Source: Paramacrobiotus metropolitanus (Eukaryota > Tardigrada > Eutardigrada > Parachela > Macrobiotidae). Taken from it: a DNA stretch of 64,000 nucleotides. Positions within the stretch are counted from its first letter, which is position 1. Every line of letters begins with the position of its first letter. This document shows positions 53,192 through 64,000 of the stretch, piece by piece. A program made the translations under genes and the position numbers. The stretch is taken from NCBI RefSeq assembly GCF_019649055.1, contig NW_026570221.1, positions 1,550,001 to 1,614,000 on the forward strand. The letters run 5' to 3'. Below the pieces are notes generated by a model, which saw only the letters and a list, made by a program, of their open reading frames with translations, did no database searches and was not told the DNA's origin.

Positions 53192-55417
53192 ATGGAGGTT
53201 GCTAACCGTATCTTCGGCTTCTTACTATGGAATTTATTTATAATTTGTAATGGCAGTCCGGTGGATACAAAGGCCATAAGTCCATATTTCTCAAACAGGC
53301 ATTATAATCTGACTGAAATCCGACTGGAGAACAGCACATCTAACGGTACGTGTACGGTGTACAGTAAAAGTATTGTACATAGTACTGCATATCTATATAA
53401 ACATATAAATTTTACAACATGAAAATTGTTTAGTTGATTTGCAAAAGCTGTATTATACTTAAACGTAATACATCTGACCTTTTTAAGTTTTATTTTCTTG
53501 GAAGGATATAATATTATTTACAAATCTGTATACGAGAATTAACGCTACAATATTATATCTATATTTCGAAAGATTAAAGGTGCATCGTACGTAAAAGTTT
53601 CGAAACTTTTTTTTATATCTCTATACAAAACTGAATTTATTGATAATTTTAAACGAAAGCTAAGAATTGAGTAAAGCACTATAGTTCATAATATGTTTCT
53701 GATTTTATTGTTATGGAAGTTTTAGGTATTCAACTGTAAGTAACTTTTAAGTACGATATTGTACAAGCAAGTGTTCTACCATACGGTTTTATTAATTTAG
53801 GTCCTCTCGTGGTGATCTCCGATGTCGCCCACGGTAAGCACATAGCTATTCACTTTCACAAATATATCATGTGAAATTTTGGGAGGGGCCGTGGTCGCCA
53901 GTTATACAACCTTTTCCTGTCGATAAGGTACACGAATCCGCACAAAACTAAAATCCGGAGTGTCTTTATGCTGGCCTGTGAAAGTACGTGACAGTACCGG
54001 TATCGACCACACTATCTGCCACTGCAACGAAATTTCCGCTTATCACGAAGCTGCTCGTGAAGGCGACAAAGCGCCGATTATACCTACTAAGAATATTGAA
54101 GTTCATCCCTATAATACCGATGCAACGGAAACGGTTTACCCGGCTGACCCTACAACGGCCGGTGATACGGACTTCAGCACACAAGTCTCCACGGAGCTGA
54201 CGAATGTGGTAAGAAAAGTCTGGTTAATGGTAATTATACGGCGCTTCGTTTCTTTTCTGGTTGGTAACATACAAATTGATTGTATGCGATTAGTTTGTAA
54301 TCCCAATTTTACAGGACCATCCGCTTACTACACCGGAAATACTTCCTTTGAGCACGATGGAAACAACTCACAGCACACTAGACACCACTTCCTCCAGTGA
54401 CCTTTCGATCAGTCCGGACGCAGAAACGGGATTTACTCCTGAGCACACGTCACCAGTAATTCAAGACACGACAGTCGAAATCTCGACGAACCATCTCGTT
54501 ACCGATGTCACCACCCACATCCAAAGTTTGACCTCGGAACATACAATCCTAGTCCCCCTTATTGATACCAGTACAGCTCCCGTTGTTTTTACCGTGCCGC
54601 CAATAGAGAATACTCCCAGTGACCATCCAGTTACCGGCGCCACCATTCATATCGAAAGCGTGACCTCGGAGACGACAGTCCCACAGAGCGATATCAGCCC
54701 AACCACCCAGGTTGTCGTTACCATGCCGATAGTAGGGAATATACCTGGTGGACTTCCCTTTTTCGATGCCACAATCCACACCGGAAGTGTGACTTCAGAA
54801 ACGATAGTTGCACACAGCGACGCCAGCTCAACCACTCCGGTGGCAATCAGCGAGCCAGTAGATGAATTCCGCGGTATCCAGCTGGCTACCGACACCACCG
54901 TCCCAGCGACATCCGTGACCACAGAACACACAACTGTCCAAACCGGCACCACCATAGCTCATACTGTATCGCATCCTGTACTGACCACCGGAAATTCGGC
55001 AACCCCGATGGTGGCCGAGTCATATCCGAGTCTATTGGTTCCCAGGTTCGGAATCAGTGGGAGGGAAGGGAATATATTTGGATCCCATTCCAGACTTTTA
55101 GAGCGTAAAAAGCGCGAAATCCTACAGGACGAAGGCTGGCAGCAAGTGCCTAACGTCTACCACATTTATCCGTGGGTATGTGGAGCCGGTACGCCGTGTT
55201 GTTTTGGAGAACCGCGTCAGACGCAGCTAAATCAGCCGGCAACTACAAACACTACTTCGCCGCCGCAACCTAATCACGCGGCAACCAGGCGCAACGGTAA
55301 AACCTAACCAGTTACAATTGTTAATCACGTCGTTTGTTCAAAGAATGCGCTGCTTTTGCAGGATACACATACGGAGCGCTTTGTGGATTTTTGTCGTTTA
55401 TTTTGGCCTTCCTATAA
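53192..55417 (+). CDS. Secreted or membrane-anchored Thr/Ser-rich (mucin-like) protein with a basic cleavage site
   Basis: Five exons (53192-53345, 53801-53833, 53985-54208, 54315-55296, 55362-55417 TAA), 482 residues. Signal peptide at 1-22 (IFGFLLWNLFIICNG), N-glycosylation sites, then a long Thr/Ser/Val stalk with about 42-residue repeats (TIHIESVTSETTV, TIHTGSVTSETIV and diverged versions). That suggests heavy O-glycosylation. After the stalk is a tetrabasic site (LLERKKREIL), followed by a short Trp/Tyr/Cys segment (YHIYPWVCGAGTPCCFGEP), and the protein ends in a hydrophobic helix (YGALCGFLSFILAFL) at the very C-terminus. This looks like a cell-surface or cuticle mucin, possibly with a GPI or tail anchor. 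No known domain family is recognised. Confidence 0.65.
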
Positions 55418-55853
55418 GTATAAGCCCACGCCTTTTAATCTGTGATGTGCTTTAAAAGGATTGACCTGCGACTTTCCTGTGTGGAGCCATTATGGAACTC
55501 TGTGTACCTAATTTTCTATATTCTGCTGCTTGCTCATTTTGTCGGCTAATATATTGTAATATCATTAATACTTTAATTATTTTCGAAAACTGAGTACATC
55601 TGTACATGTGTAATTTATTTAATTATTGTTACAGTGATTAATTTGACTATTTTAATAAAATCCTGTTGGTTTCCGAATAAGCAGCACAAATTCAAAGTAC
55701 AGATAAAATCACCACAAAACTAATCAAAAGCCAAAATAAACTACAAAATACACTGCCCAGCGAAATCCTGCGGCTATTACGTAAAACGATAGGTAGAATA
55801 ATCATTAAGCAAAGAATATTAAACCATCAAAATAAAGTATTAATCCCTTAAAA
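55418..55853. other. Intergenic between convergent genes
   Basis: AT-rich 3' flanks of the Thr-rich gene (+) and SDHA (-). Nothing else seen. Confidence 0.5.
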
Positions 55854-58800
55854 TTAATATGAGCGCACAGCCGGCGGCACGGGTTTACACTCCTTCTCAT
55901 CCAGCGTGTGATCAATAACCGGACGATAATCCAATTTCACCTTGCCATCCGACTGCACATACGCCAGGGTGTGTTTGCGCCAGTGCTTGTCCAGCGGACG
56001 CTTCTGTTGTCCTTGCAGCGGCTTGGTGTAATCATACTCGTCCACGCGATCCTGAAAACAGCGCTGAACTATTTAACACTGGAAAATATACTGGTAAGTG
56101 ACTGGATATTACAATATTACTCATACCGTTTAAATAAATAACCTAAAATCACTAAATTTACGTATAATCATGTTATGAAAACAAAACTTAATAAATACCA
56201 AAAAGACATGTTTTTCTATCTCACAGTAACAGGTACTACAAATGCAACACTCAATAAACGTCCGAAATCACTAACAGGTGCTCAGATGCAAAGGCTTCTC
56301 GGAGAACGAACCAGCTGTTGCAGAGTGAAATTGTCAAAAATAGCAATACCGAATAAAAATTATAGCACGAACAATGTAATCTTAAATAGTCCTGTACAGA
56401 AAAATTGAAACAATTTTACATAATCTCTGAAATTTTTGTCCTCTATAATCAACACAAATTACATATAGTTTTCGTGAGGGATCCAATATTAATCGACTTT
56501 TAAAATAAAGCGCCACAAAAGCTGCTAATTTTACATCTGCATCGCACTATGTGAACAACAGAATTTGCTACAAAGTTGGATTACAGGTTTACCTTGAAAT
56601 CTTCCCGAGCATGTGCACCACGGCTTTCTTTACGGGCCTCCGCGCCGTATACCACCTGCAGACCGGTCAGGAGTAGATTCTGCAGTTCCAGCGTCTCCAC
56701 CAAATCCGAATTCCATATCATGCCGCGGTCGAATAACTGCAAACATCAGCGATATTTTGCCGATATCCCACGACCAACACTGTTTGTAAAGCTGAATGAT
56801 GATATACTGTACCTTAAGGTCCTTGGATTCCTGGTAGAGCTCACTCATCTGCCGGCAGCCCTCCTTTAGGACGTCGCCCGTACGGAAGACAGCAGCATGG
56901 GTCTGCATGCATTTCTGCATTTTCAGGCGGAGATCGGCGGTGCTGACGGAGCCCTTCGAATGGCGGAGGTGGTCGATGTTGGCAATGGATGACTCGCCAG
57001 CATTCTAAACAAATCCAGGCCCAAAATTAGCTTTTTAAATGTCAAAGCTCAAAAAATGATCTAAAAAAATAAATAATCGATGTAAAATTAATAGCAACAA
57101 AAAAATAAGACCACTGAAACCATTGTTATGCTATGACCGTTGAAATCCGCGAAAACCGGTAAATGAAACTGATAAAATACCATTTCATATGCTAACAAAA
57201 ACAAGATATGACAAAATATGAATTGATTTAATTGAATAAAAATTATCTGATAAAGGAAGTAGCTATCCAGATCGAATTTTCTTATGCGATCACATTCTGT
57301 ATGCAACAGGGCATGTGAAAGCAATAAAAACGTTCAGTATGATTCATCTACCAAGTCATCGTAAGTAATTGTGATTAAATTAATGGGCAATCGTAGTACG
57401 GAGGCTTCTGTCAATGAACAGTGGTACGATTCCATTGGCATGCTCAAATACGAAAAAACAAAAAAAATATTACGATACCAGTAAATCAACACAGTAAACT
57501 GAGTAAACGTTTTTTTTAATTCAGCAAATGCATTTGCTTGAGTATTTGTACTTGATACTATAATATAAAGTGACTGTGAATTAACAATAGAAAAGACAAA
57601 CTGAACAAGAAGGTAAAATAGCATAATCGTCAATGAAAAGTACGTTAAATATTCACATAAAACCAAGTTTTTCCTCCAACAGCCGACCATACTGACCTCG
57701 GAGAGATCCGGCACCTTCTCGCCCGGCTTGTTCTCTTCGGCAATGGTCAGTGCACAGGCCCGCCCGAACACCACCAAATCCAGCAGTGAATTGGCGCCCA
57801 ACCGGTTAGCTCCGTGCACCGAGGCGCAGGCGGACTCCCCACAGGCGTACAGTCCCGGAATGACCTGGTCGCCCTTCTTGGCGTCATAGAGCAGCGCCTG
57901 TCCCTTGAAGTTCGTGGGAATGCCGCCCATGTTGTAGTGGACGGTGGGCAGCACCGGGATGGGCTCCTTGGTGACATCCACGCCGGCGAAGATCATGGCC
58001 GTCTCCGAGATGCCGGGCAGACGGGTGGCCAGCTGCTCCGGCGGCAGATGCGACAACTGCAGGAACACGTGGTCACGGTCTGGACCCACACCACTGCAAA
58101 GCAATGCAATTGAAACACCAATGAGTAGTTGCACTAATGAGTAGTTGCATTTTGCAAACTGGATACAGCGCATTAATAATCATTTAGATCGTAATTATTA
58201 ATCTTTTCAAATATTTATTAACTGGCTACTGATTTATTCGGTCGTTTAAGTACTTAGTGTTTTATAAAGCGCAATACGTACATGCAAGAACACCAGGGCT
58301 ACCGCTTTCGGGTTTCTACCGCAATAAATGAACAGTACACTTCTACTGGTAGTCACTGTAATTTTAAAAGAAATTTAAATCAAACGCACAAGCAAATTTA
58401 TTGCAGGGTCGTCGTTGTTATTCATCAAACACATTTTTAATTTTTTTATCGATCTACTTATTCAGCTATTTAAATATTTATGCATTTAAAACGTAACTTA
58501 CATCATTAAATGTTTTTTACATGGTATTCTGCATGTAAGGAATTTGATTTACCGGTTTTCGCGGATTTCAATGGTCATAGCGCGCGAGACCACATCGCGA
58601 GAGGCCAGATCCTTGGCGTTGGGGGCGTAGCGCTCCATGAAGCGTTCACCTTCGCTGTTGACCAGATAGCCGCCCTCACCACGACATCCTTCCGTAATCA
58701 AACATCCCGCGCCGTAAATTCCTGTAAGATGACGAAGTCAGACCTTAGGAGTCATCCACTGCAAGATTTAACATAGGCAATATAGCACAGAATCAATCAA

Positions 58801-60899
58801 CGATACCGGTGGGATGAAACTGTACAAATTCCATATCTTCATTGGGTAATCCGGCTCGAGTCACCATAGCGCTTCCATCGCCTGTGCACGTATGCGCCGA
58901 GGTGCAGGAAAAGTAGTTTCGTCCAAAACCGCTACAAAGACAGATTTCTCAGTGCAACAACCGAGTCGGGAGTAGAGAAACTCAGTTATTATCATTAAAA
59001 ATAGAAGTGCAGCGATAATACATAAATTTAAAATAACATTATTATTACATCCATTAATTTTTGCACAAAATGTAATAATTAAAAACGGTAATCAGTACGA
59101 GTACACCATGAAGGCGCCAAGAAGAGTTTAAAATTACGCACCCAGTCGCAATGACGGTATTATTAGCCCTAAACCGGTGCAGTGTTCCGTCTTCCAAACA
59201 TAGCGCAATGACACCGCGGCATTCACCGTTTTCCATCAGCAGATCCAAGGCAAAGTACTCCACAAAGTACTGACAATCATATTTCAACGACTACCAAGAA
59301 AATCACCTCTTAGCACACTAGTACCACGGTGCAACACGAAAACGATATAGTACATAAACAGTACGTACGCGCCCATAAAGTGTGTGCAGCAGTGAATGTC
59401 CGGTGCGATCGGCCACACAGCAGCAGCGATGCGCCTGGCCTCCCTTCCCGAAATTATAGCTCTGGCCTCCGAATGCACGCTGGTAGATCTTGTGGTCTTT
59501 GGTACGGCTGAACGGCATGCCATAGTTTTCCAACTGTGTAACGAAACAAAACAGTCATAACAAATTTACCTTCGTTCTAGTCGCAACGGCTCCAGGGGAG
59601 GGGGGGAATCTGAGAGTTCGGTATACTCACCGGACCGTTTGTTTCACATGTATTCACCATAAACGCGACAATTTCACGTGCATTCAACTTAAGCGCAACA
59701 ATTTCACGTGCATGCAGTATATGCACAACAAAAGCATTTCTAAAAATATTTATCCCCTGACGTCCACCGCCATATACGAAAATTAGTGATCACAAAGCGC
59801 AAAAACTCCCACAATATTAAATGAACTCAAAGAAACAGTGAATCCCCCAAACAGGAATCAAAAGACTTAGAAAAGCGCTCTCTATCAAAGAAAAAGGACT
59901 AATAACTCACCTCAATAACCGCCTGTGGAGCCTCGCGCGTCATGTAGTGAATGGCATCCTGATCGCCCAACCAGTCGGATCCCTTCACCGTATCGTACAT
60001 ATGCCAGCGCCAATCATCCGGCTCCATATTCCCCAACGCTGCATTGATGCCGCCCTAAACCAATAAGACGAATAATTAAGTATACATCCCTCATTCCAAA
60101 AACACAACATACACCACTGCAACAACATCCAAGTTTACCACCAGCTAAACACATATTTCCTTTAAAACCTAACAATCGCAAATTTGCTAAAACATCAGCC
60201 AAAAATAATTTACGGAAAATCCATGTTTTAATGTTTACTACCAAATACAGCTGTTTCCTTTGAAACTCTCTGAATAATAATAAAAATGAACCAAAAATAT
60301 AGGAACAATGTTAGAAATTTGCTAAAACTTAACAAAAAATAGTAGATGAAAATTGAAAAATCTATGTCTTCTACCAAACAAGTAATTTTCTTTGGACGTT
60401 GATAGTCGTAAATTTGCTAAATAATTATTCAAAAATAACTAAAATAAAAATTGCAGAAATACCGTAGCGTACCTGGGCAGCGACGGTGTGGGAGCGCGTG
60501 GGGAACAGCTTGGTGATGCAGGCCACATTGAAGCCTAACTCGGAGAGCCCGAAAGCAGCGCGCAGTCCCGCACCGCCCGCTCCCACCACCACGGCATCGT
60601 AGGCATGATCGATGATCGGGTACTGGCCGGAGAACTACGGTACAAGCAGGTACGTATTCACTACACATAGCGTCAAAATAGTGCAACAGGCAGGGGAATT
60701 TAATGCAGGGCGGACCTGGGTCTTCTGCGTGGCTGACGATTTGTGGCGCTGCAGGGACGGTTGGGCGATCCGACTGCTGAGGAATTTCGACGGCAGCGAT
60801 CGCGATAATAGGCTCTGCAATGCGTGCTGCTTTTTAGTCGGCTGATAACGGGCAGATGGGGCCAGTACTTACACTGGATAACTTCCCAAAAACTGACAT
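55854..60899 (-). CDS. SDHA: Succinate dehydrogenase flavoprotein subunit, mitochondrial
   Basis: Complex II subunit that oxidises succinate to fumarate and passes electrons to FAD in the mitochondrial inner membrane. Twelve minus-strand exons: 60899-60873, 60841-60716, 60634-60473, 60054-59911, 59533-59369, 59290-59142, 58931-58807, 58721-58553, 58093-57697, 57004-56813, 56736-56593, 56051-55854 (TAA). They sum to 1998 nt, 665 residues, almost exactly the usual length. Landmarks are an Arg/Ser-rich mitochondrial presequence, FAD site [13 protein letters not shown], His100 for covalent FAD ([10 protein letters not shown]), [54 protein letters not shown] and the C-terminal VPPAVRSY. The first intron (60842-60872) is only 31 bp in this model, yet phase and length agree. 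All active-site motifs are present. Confidence 0.95.
57130..57164 (+). pseudogene. Inverted fragment of an SDHA exon end inside an SDHA intron
   Basis: 35 bp (GCTATGACCGTTGAAATCCG...GGTAAAT) match the end of the SDHA exon and its donor at 58581-58547 on the minus strand, with one mismatch. It lies on + in the intron between the 58093-57697 and 57004-56813 exons. Too short to code. Confidence 0.75.
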
Positions 60900-62685
60900 G
60901 GCTGCGCTGCGCTATGAAGAGCCTGATATTCGTGTGTGGCTATAATAGATGCACGGTGAAATCAGAGCTCCATGAATATCCTTGTGGTCTTGTCAGAACG
61001 AGCTGCAAACAGCAAGTAAATCGCAAATTAAAAGAACATCAACTTTTCTGCAAAACTTTTTAATCAAAAAAATTTAAACTCAGTGACTGTAACTCAGAAA
61101 TTCTGGTTTGCACTTTTGCTGAAGTTTGCATAGAGACTCTATCAGCGAAAAACCACTTTTTCTGTATGGCCTCAGTCGTATTTCACATAGGCTTGTTTTG
61201 TAGAGAAAAAAATCTAAAACTTTTTAGTGTTTTTGAATAAACTGAAAGAAAAAGATTTCTTTTCCAAAAAGCAGGAATGATGGGAATATACGTCCCACAA
61301 TAGCGTCTACGAGGAACCGCATTTTTAGCCGTGCCAGCCCGAATATGAGCCGATCTCCACTGCATACTTAAAGCATGGGGCCAGCCACAGAAACTCGTGT
61401 GCGGTAGCCCTAATGTCTTAATCATCGTGAGAGACGATTTTAGCTCATGTTCTGTGGCTTCCCAAAATTCTAAAAAGATGTAACAAGCTAGACAACTCAA
61501 AATTTTTGAATGTATGTATCAAGTTTTATCAGTTTCAGCAAAGCAGACATGCTGAATGCAAGTTTATCAGTATGCCGTTTGCCAGGGAACCTAACGTACA
61601 AAACACCAGATTTCACAGTTCGCACTTATTCCAACACCCGAGTTTCCCGGGGAGATTTTCATCCCAAAACTGAATGAAATCGAAAGATGATAGAGTTTAC
61701 AAATTTGTGGATTTGGTAAAGTTGTGGTAAATCGTCCTAGTTCAAAAGATAAATGCAACAGAACAGCAACTTCTGTATAGTGCGACTGGGTCTACAACGT
61801 TTATAGTGGCTCAATGTAGTGGTACTCTGGATAAGCCATACACCATTCGATAGAGAATTAAATTCTCTTTCTGATTGGTGCATTTTAAAATGAGACCAAT
61901 GAGAAAGGCCTGGGGCAGGGCTACGACAAGCCGAGGCATGCATTTTCTCGGTACGAAGCACGGGATTCGAGCCGAAATAGTGCACAGTGTGGTGTATATA
62001 CCTACGCTGTCGTTGAGTCTCTAAGTTTGCAGTTTGCTCATTGCTGCCTCTGGGCTGCTCGTCTACTCCTGGTCGCGCTCGGCCTTCCTGGCCGTGTCTA
62101 AACCGCCATCCGGAAGGGGGGCGACAATGCGAAGTACGTACCAAGCCGGAAGCTGTACGTACTCTGTACATAGTACAGTCAGATCTACTGTAACCACTTG
62201 TCTGGGTTGCCAAAAAACAATTTTGACAACATTGGTTTTAGCAGAACTATGTATTTAACTTATTTTCTTATACGTACTATTTTAAGGCATGTACGTACTA
62301 TTCTGTCAAGAAAGATTTGCGAATGTACAGTAGTGGTAACCCTCGGTCGGGAGAGTTTTTGCGTGCGAGAATCAGCACTGAGATACAACGCGTAAGTGCT
62401 GTGGATCTGTCCTCGGAACATTCAATGAGATGCGAGACAACGAGGACGTTTTTTTTAGCTTTTAGATTGGCTGATCGGGAATGATTAGTGCCCGATGTTG
62501 TTTTTCTTGGCACCCCTGCTGTGATTTTGTTATTATAAGGCAGATATCCGAATCCTCGACCGGAATTTTCACGATTGACAACATTTATTTATCTGAGACA
62601 GTTCTGACCTTTTAATTTATAACGGTAATTTTTGTCTACGGTAAACTAATATCACATGATTTCCACCAACAACAAGGGAAGTGAT

Positions 62686-62739
62686 GGTCGATACTGCAAT
62701 TACCCTTACATGCATGTAAGGGTAATTGCAGTATCGACC
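62686..62739. repeat. Perfect 54-bp palindrome
   Basis: GGTCGATACTGCAATTACCC through ACATGCATGT to the exact inverse; no loop. Confidence 0.93.
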
Positions 62740-62751
62740 GAGTATCGAGTA

Positions 62752-62783
62752 TGAGGGGGTGAGGCATATGCCTCACCCCCTCA
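62752..62783. repeat. Perfect 32-bp palindrome
   Basis: TGAGGGGGTGAGGCAT followed by its exact inverse, only 12 bp after the 54-bp palindrome. Confidence 0.92.
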
Positions 62784-63109
62784 ATTCAGGACAGTATTGT
62801 ATTTGTAATTTTAGTGTGGTGTGTGAATTCAAGGTGTTTGGCGCGCCCGTTTCCGGCATGTCATTTTTCCGTTTTCTCCTTCCGGGAGGGACAGAGTCCC
62901 CTTCATATGGGCAATTATACACTGCAGTACCTTGATTCTACTTTCGCAATTCATATTTAGCTAGTTTCATTTTATACCGTGTATAAATTTGTGCAGAATG
63001 TAAAACACTGTAAATAATGTAAATGTAAAGTTTTACACTGCAAATAATCTAAAAAAAGTATTAGTATACTTCTACTGCATTAGGCAAGACACTGTCTTTG
63101 TCTCGCCTT

Positions 63110-63140
63110 GCCGCGCTTGAAAAGACGTTTCAAGCGCGGC
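63110..63140. repeat. Stem-loop, 13-bp GC-rich stem
   Basis: GCCGCGCTTGAAA, loop agacg, TTTCAAGCGCGGC. A perfect stem in otherwise AT-rich DNA; it could be a transposon end or a terminator-like structure. No gene end is seen nearby. Confidence 0.8.
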
Positions 63141-63815
63141 TAGTAGTGCATTCACCTCATAGAGAACCATCTAAATAATTACGAAATTAGTTAGATTGCC
63201 CTTTGTCCAATAAAAGTCATCCAATACTGCCACGGTGACATTGATGAAGAGAAAATAATTTAAACGCCTTCTACACAGATAAACTTTTCCACTACTTCTT
63301 AATGAATTTAAGTTTATTTTAGGAAGCATACGTCACTCATAGCCAATTGTTCTGTGAGTGCACTCCCATTTTTTTATACATGTACAGAGTATGTACATAT
63401 ATGTGATGCACAGAGGCTGTACATCGCCTTTTTGCTTGTTTATTAAAATCTCGAGCCCTGTGATGTAGTATTACGACATCCGATCCAAATTCAGCTGCCT
63501 TTGCCGGCATTAGCCAGCTTATTTAATGACGGAGTAAATATTTAATCCCGATCCAGAATACGCTGCTCAACCTACATCTGCGCACGTACTACGACGGGCG
63601 TATTAAATTAACCGCGGTGGCTCTTGCGCACCGCAGGCATCACGTTACCGGTTACCTGATGATCTTGATCCTGAGATGGAAACTCGTACTTTCTCTACAT
63701 GTGCGTTAATGATCAAGAGCTGATGTTGTATCTGAGTTACTGTGTGAACTGCTATGAAACTACAGAGTCATTTAAAAATATATTTTTGAAATTCAAAAGG
63801 GCATTCCTTCTAAAA

Positions 63816-64000
63816 ATGATAATAATTACTTATCTGCGTATTGCAGTGACATTTGCTTTAATACGTCACAGTGCGACTTCCTTAATAGCCGCTGTCGCTG
63901 CTCCGTTCAAGGTGGAGATTGTTACATGGGGACATGTGAGCCTGTTGTCAATATCGTCCATTGTCTACAATGGCCCGCCAATAGAAACCGCTGTCGCCGA
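63816..64000 (+). CDS. Start of another ANF-receptor-type receptor (runs off the window)
   Basis: A frame from ATG 63816 stays open to the window edge (61 codons). A hydrophobic signal-peptide-like N-terminus is followed by PFKVEIVTWGHVSLLSISS and IVYNGPPIETAVA. This aligns with the start of the mature ectodomain of the receptor cyclase at 2825 (RVNVTLMIYGVWPAYLVQSL, then PFIGPGFDLAVGQV): a beta strand, a short helix, then a Pro/Gly turn and A-V. It is probably the 5' exon of a third receptor cyclase paralogue. Only the N-terminus is visible, so an ANF-type protein without a cyclase domain cannot be excluded. Confidence 0.55.
   Translation, partial: MIIITYLRIAVTFALIRHSATSLIAAVAAPFKVEIVTWGHVSLLSISSIVYNGPPIETAVA

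Larger units (their letters stand above)
60900..63815. other. Intergenic, with palindromes
   Basis: No gene supported. Two perfect palindromes and one stem-loop are listed separately. A tRNA-B-box-like string (minus strand, ggctcgaatcc near 61964-61974) has no tRNA fold around it. Confidence 0.5.

Noticed and set aside
61940-62000. tRNA-like B box on the minus strand
   Set aside because: No acceptor stem or A box at the right distance, so no tRNA can be folded.
63847-64000. A Cys-rich frame (CRCSVQGGDCYMGTC) at the right edge, like a defensin or EB module
   Set aside because: It overlaps, in another frame, the ATG-initiated frame that matches the ANF-receptor start. It has no start codon or signal peptide of its own.

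Overview
This window is nuclear DNA of a small, intron-dense invertebrate. Genes have many short GT-AG introns on both strands, and single-copy animal genes are readily modelled: SDHA, RACGAP1, RUSF1, and fragments of GNL2 and SERCA. The compactness, the tandem receptor guanylate cyclases, the chemoreceptor-like membrane proteins and an intronless, possibly transferred GH16-type gene would fit a tardigrade. That assignment is inference, not something the sequence proves.

Layout. 1-8.1 kb: two tandem receptor guanylate cyclase genes on +; the first is cut by the window edge and the second carries coding breaks. Both cyclase domains have lost the first metal-binding Asp. A third, similar receptor starts at 63816 and runs off the right edge. 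9-9.8 kb and 24.6-25.5 kb: multi-pass membrane proteins, possibly chemoreceptors. 10.6-12.2 kb: a GNL2 fragment (-) and a thioredoxin fragment (+) meet head to head, each without its 5' part. 13.9-14.5 kb: a clean hAT-type MITE. 14.9-21.4 kb: a rearranged locus in which a nuclear-protein gene on - has a partial inverted copy on +, and that copy reads in frame into a 5'-truncated SERCA Ca2+-ATPase whose end contains extra P-domain pieces. The whole + model is open for 854 codons.

25.7 kb: a small secreted peptide precursor. 26.3-28.6 kb (-): RUSF1. 29.7 kb (-): a small DMAC1-like membrane protein. 31-37 kb: two four-helix membrane proteins, with a nested, opposed MITE cluster between them. 37.8-38.6 kb (-): the intronless secreted GH16-type gene. 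39.8-45.3 kb: two tandem chymotrypsin-fold proteases. 46.6-47.2 kb: a MITE with long TIRs and a TTA duplication. 47.7-52.2 kb: RACGAP1. 53.2-55.4 kb: a secreted or anchored Thr/Ser-rich protein. 55.9-60.9 kb (-): complete SDHA. 61-63.8 kb: non-coding DNA with perfect palindromes.

There is no operon logic. The informative patterns are local duplication (cyclases, proteases, the inverted exon block, SERCA pieces) and several miniature transposons. Exon models were built by hand from splice signals and reading phase. For SDHA, RACGAP1, RUSF1, both proteases and the chimera the exon lengths sum to a multiple of three without internal stops.
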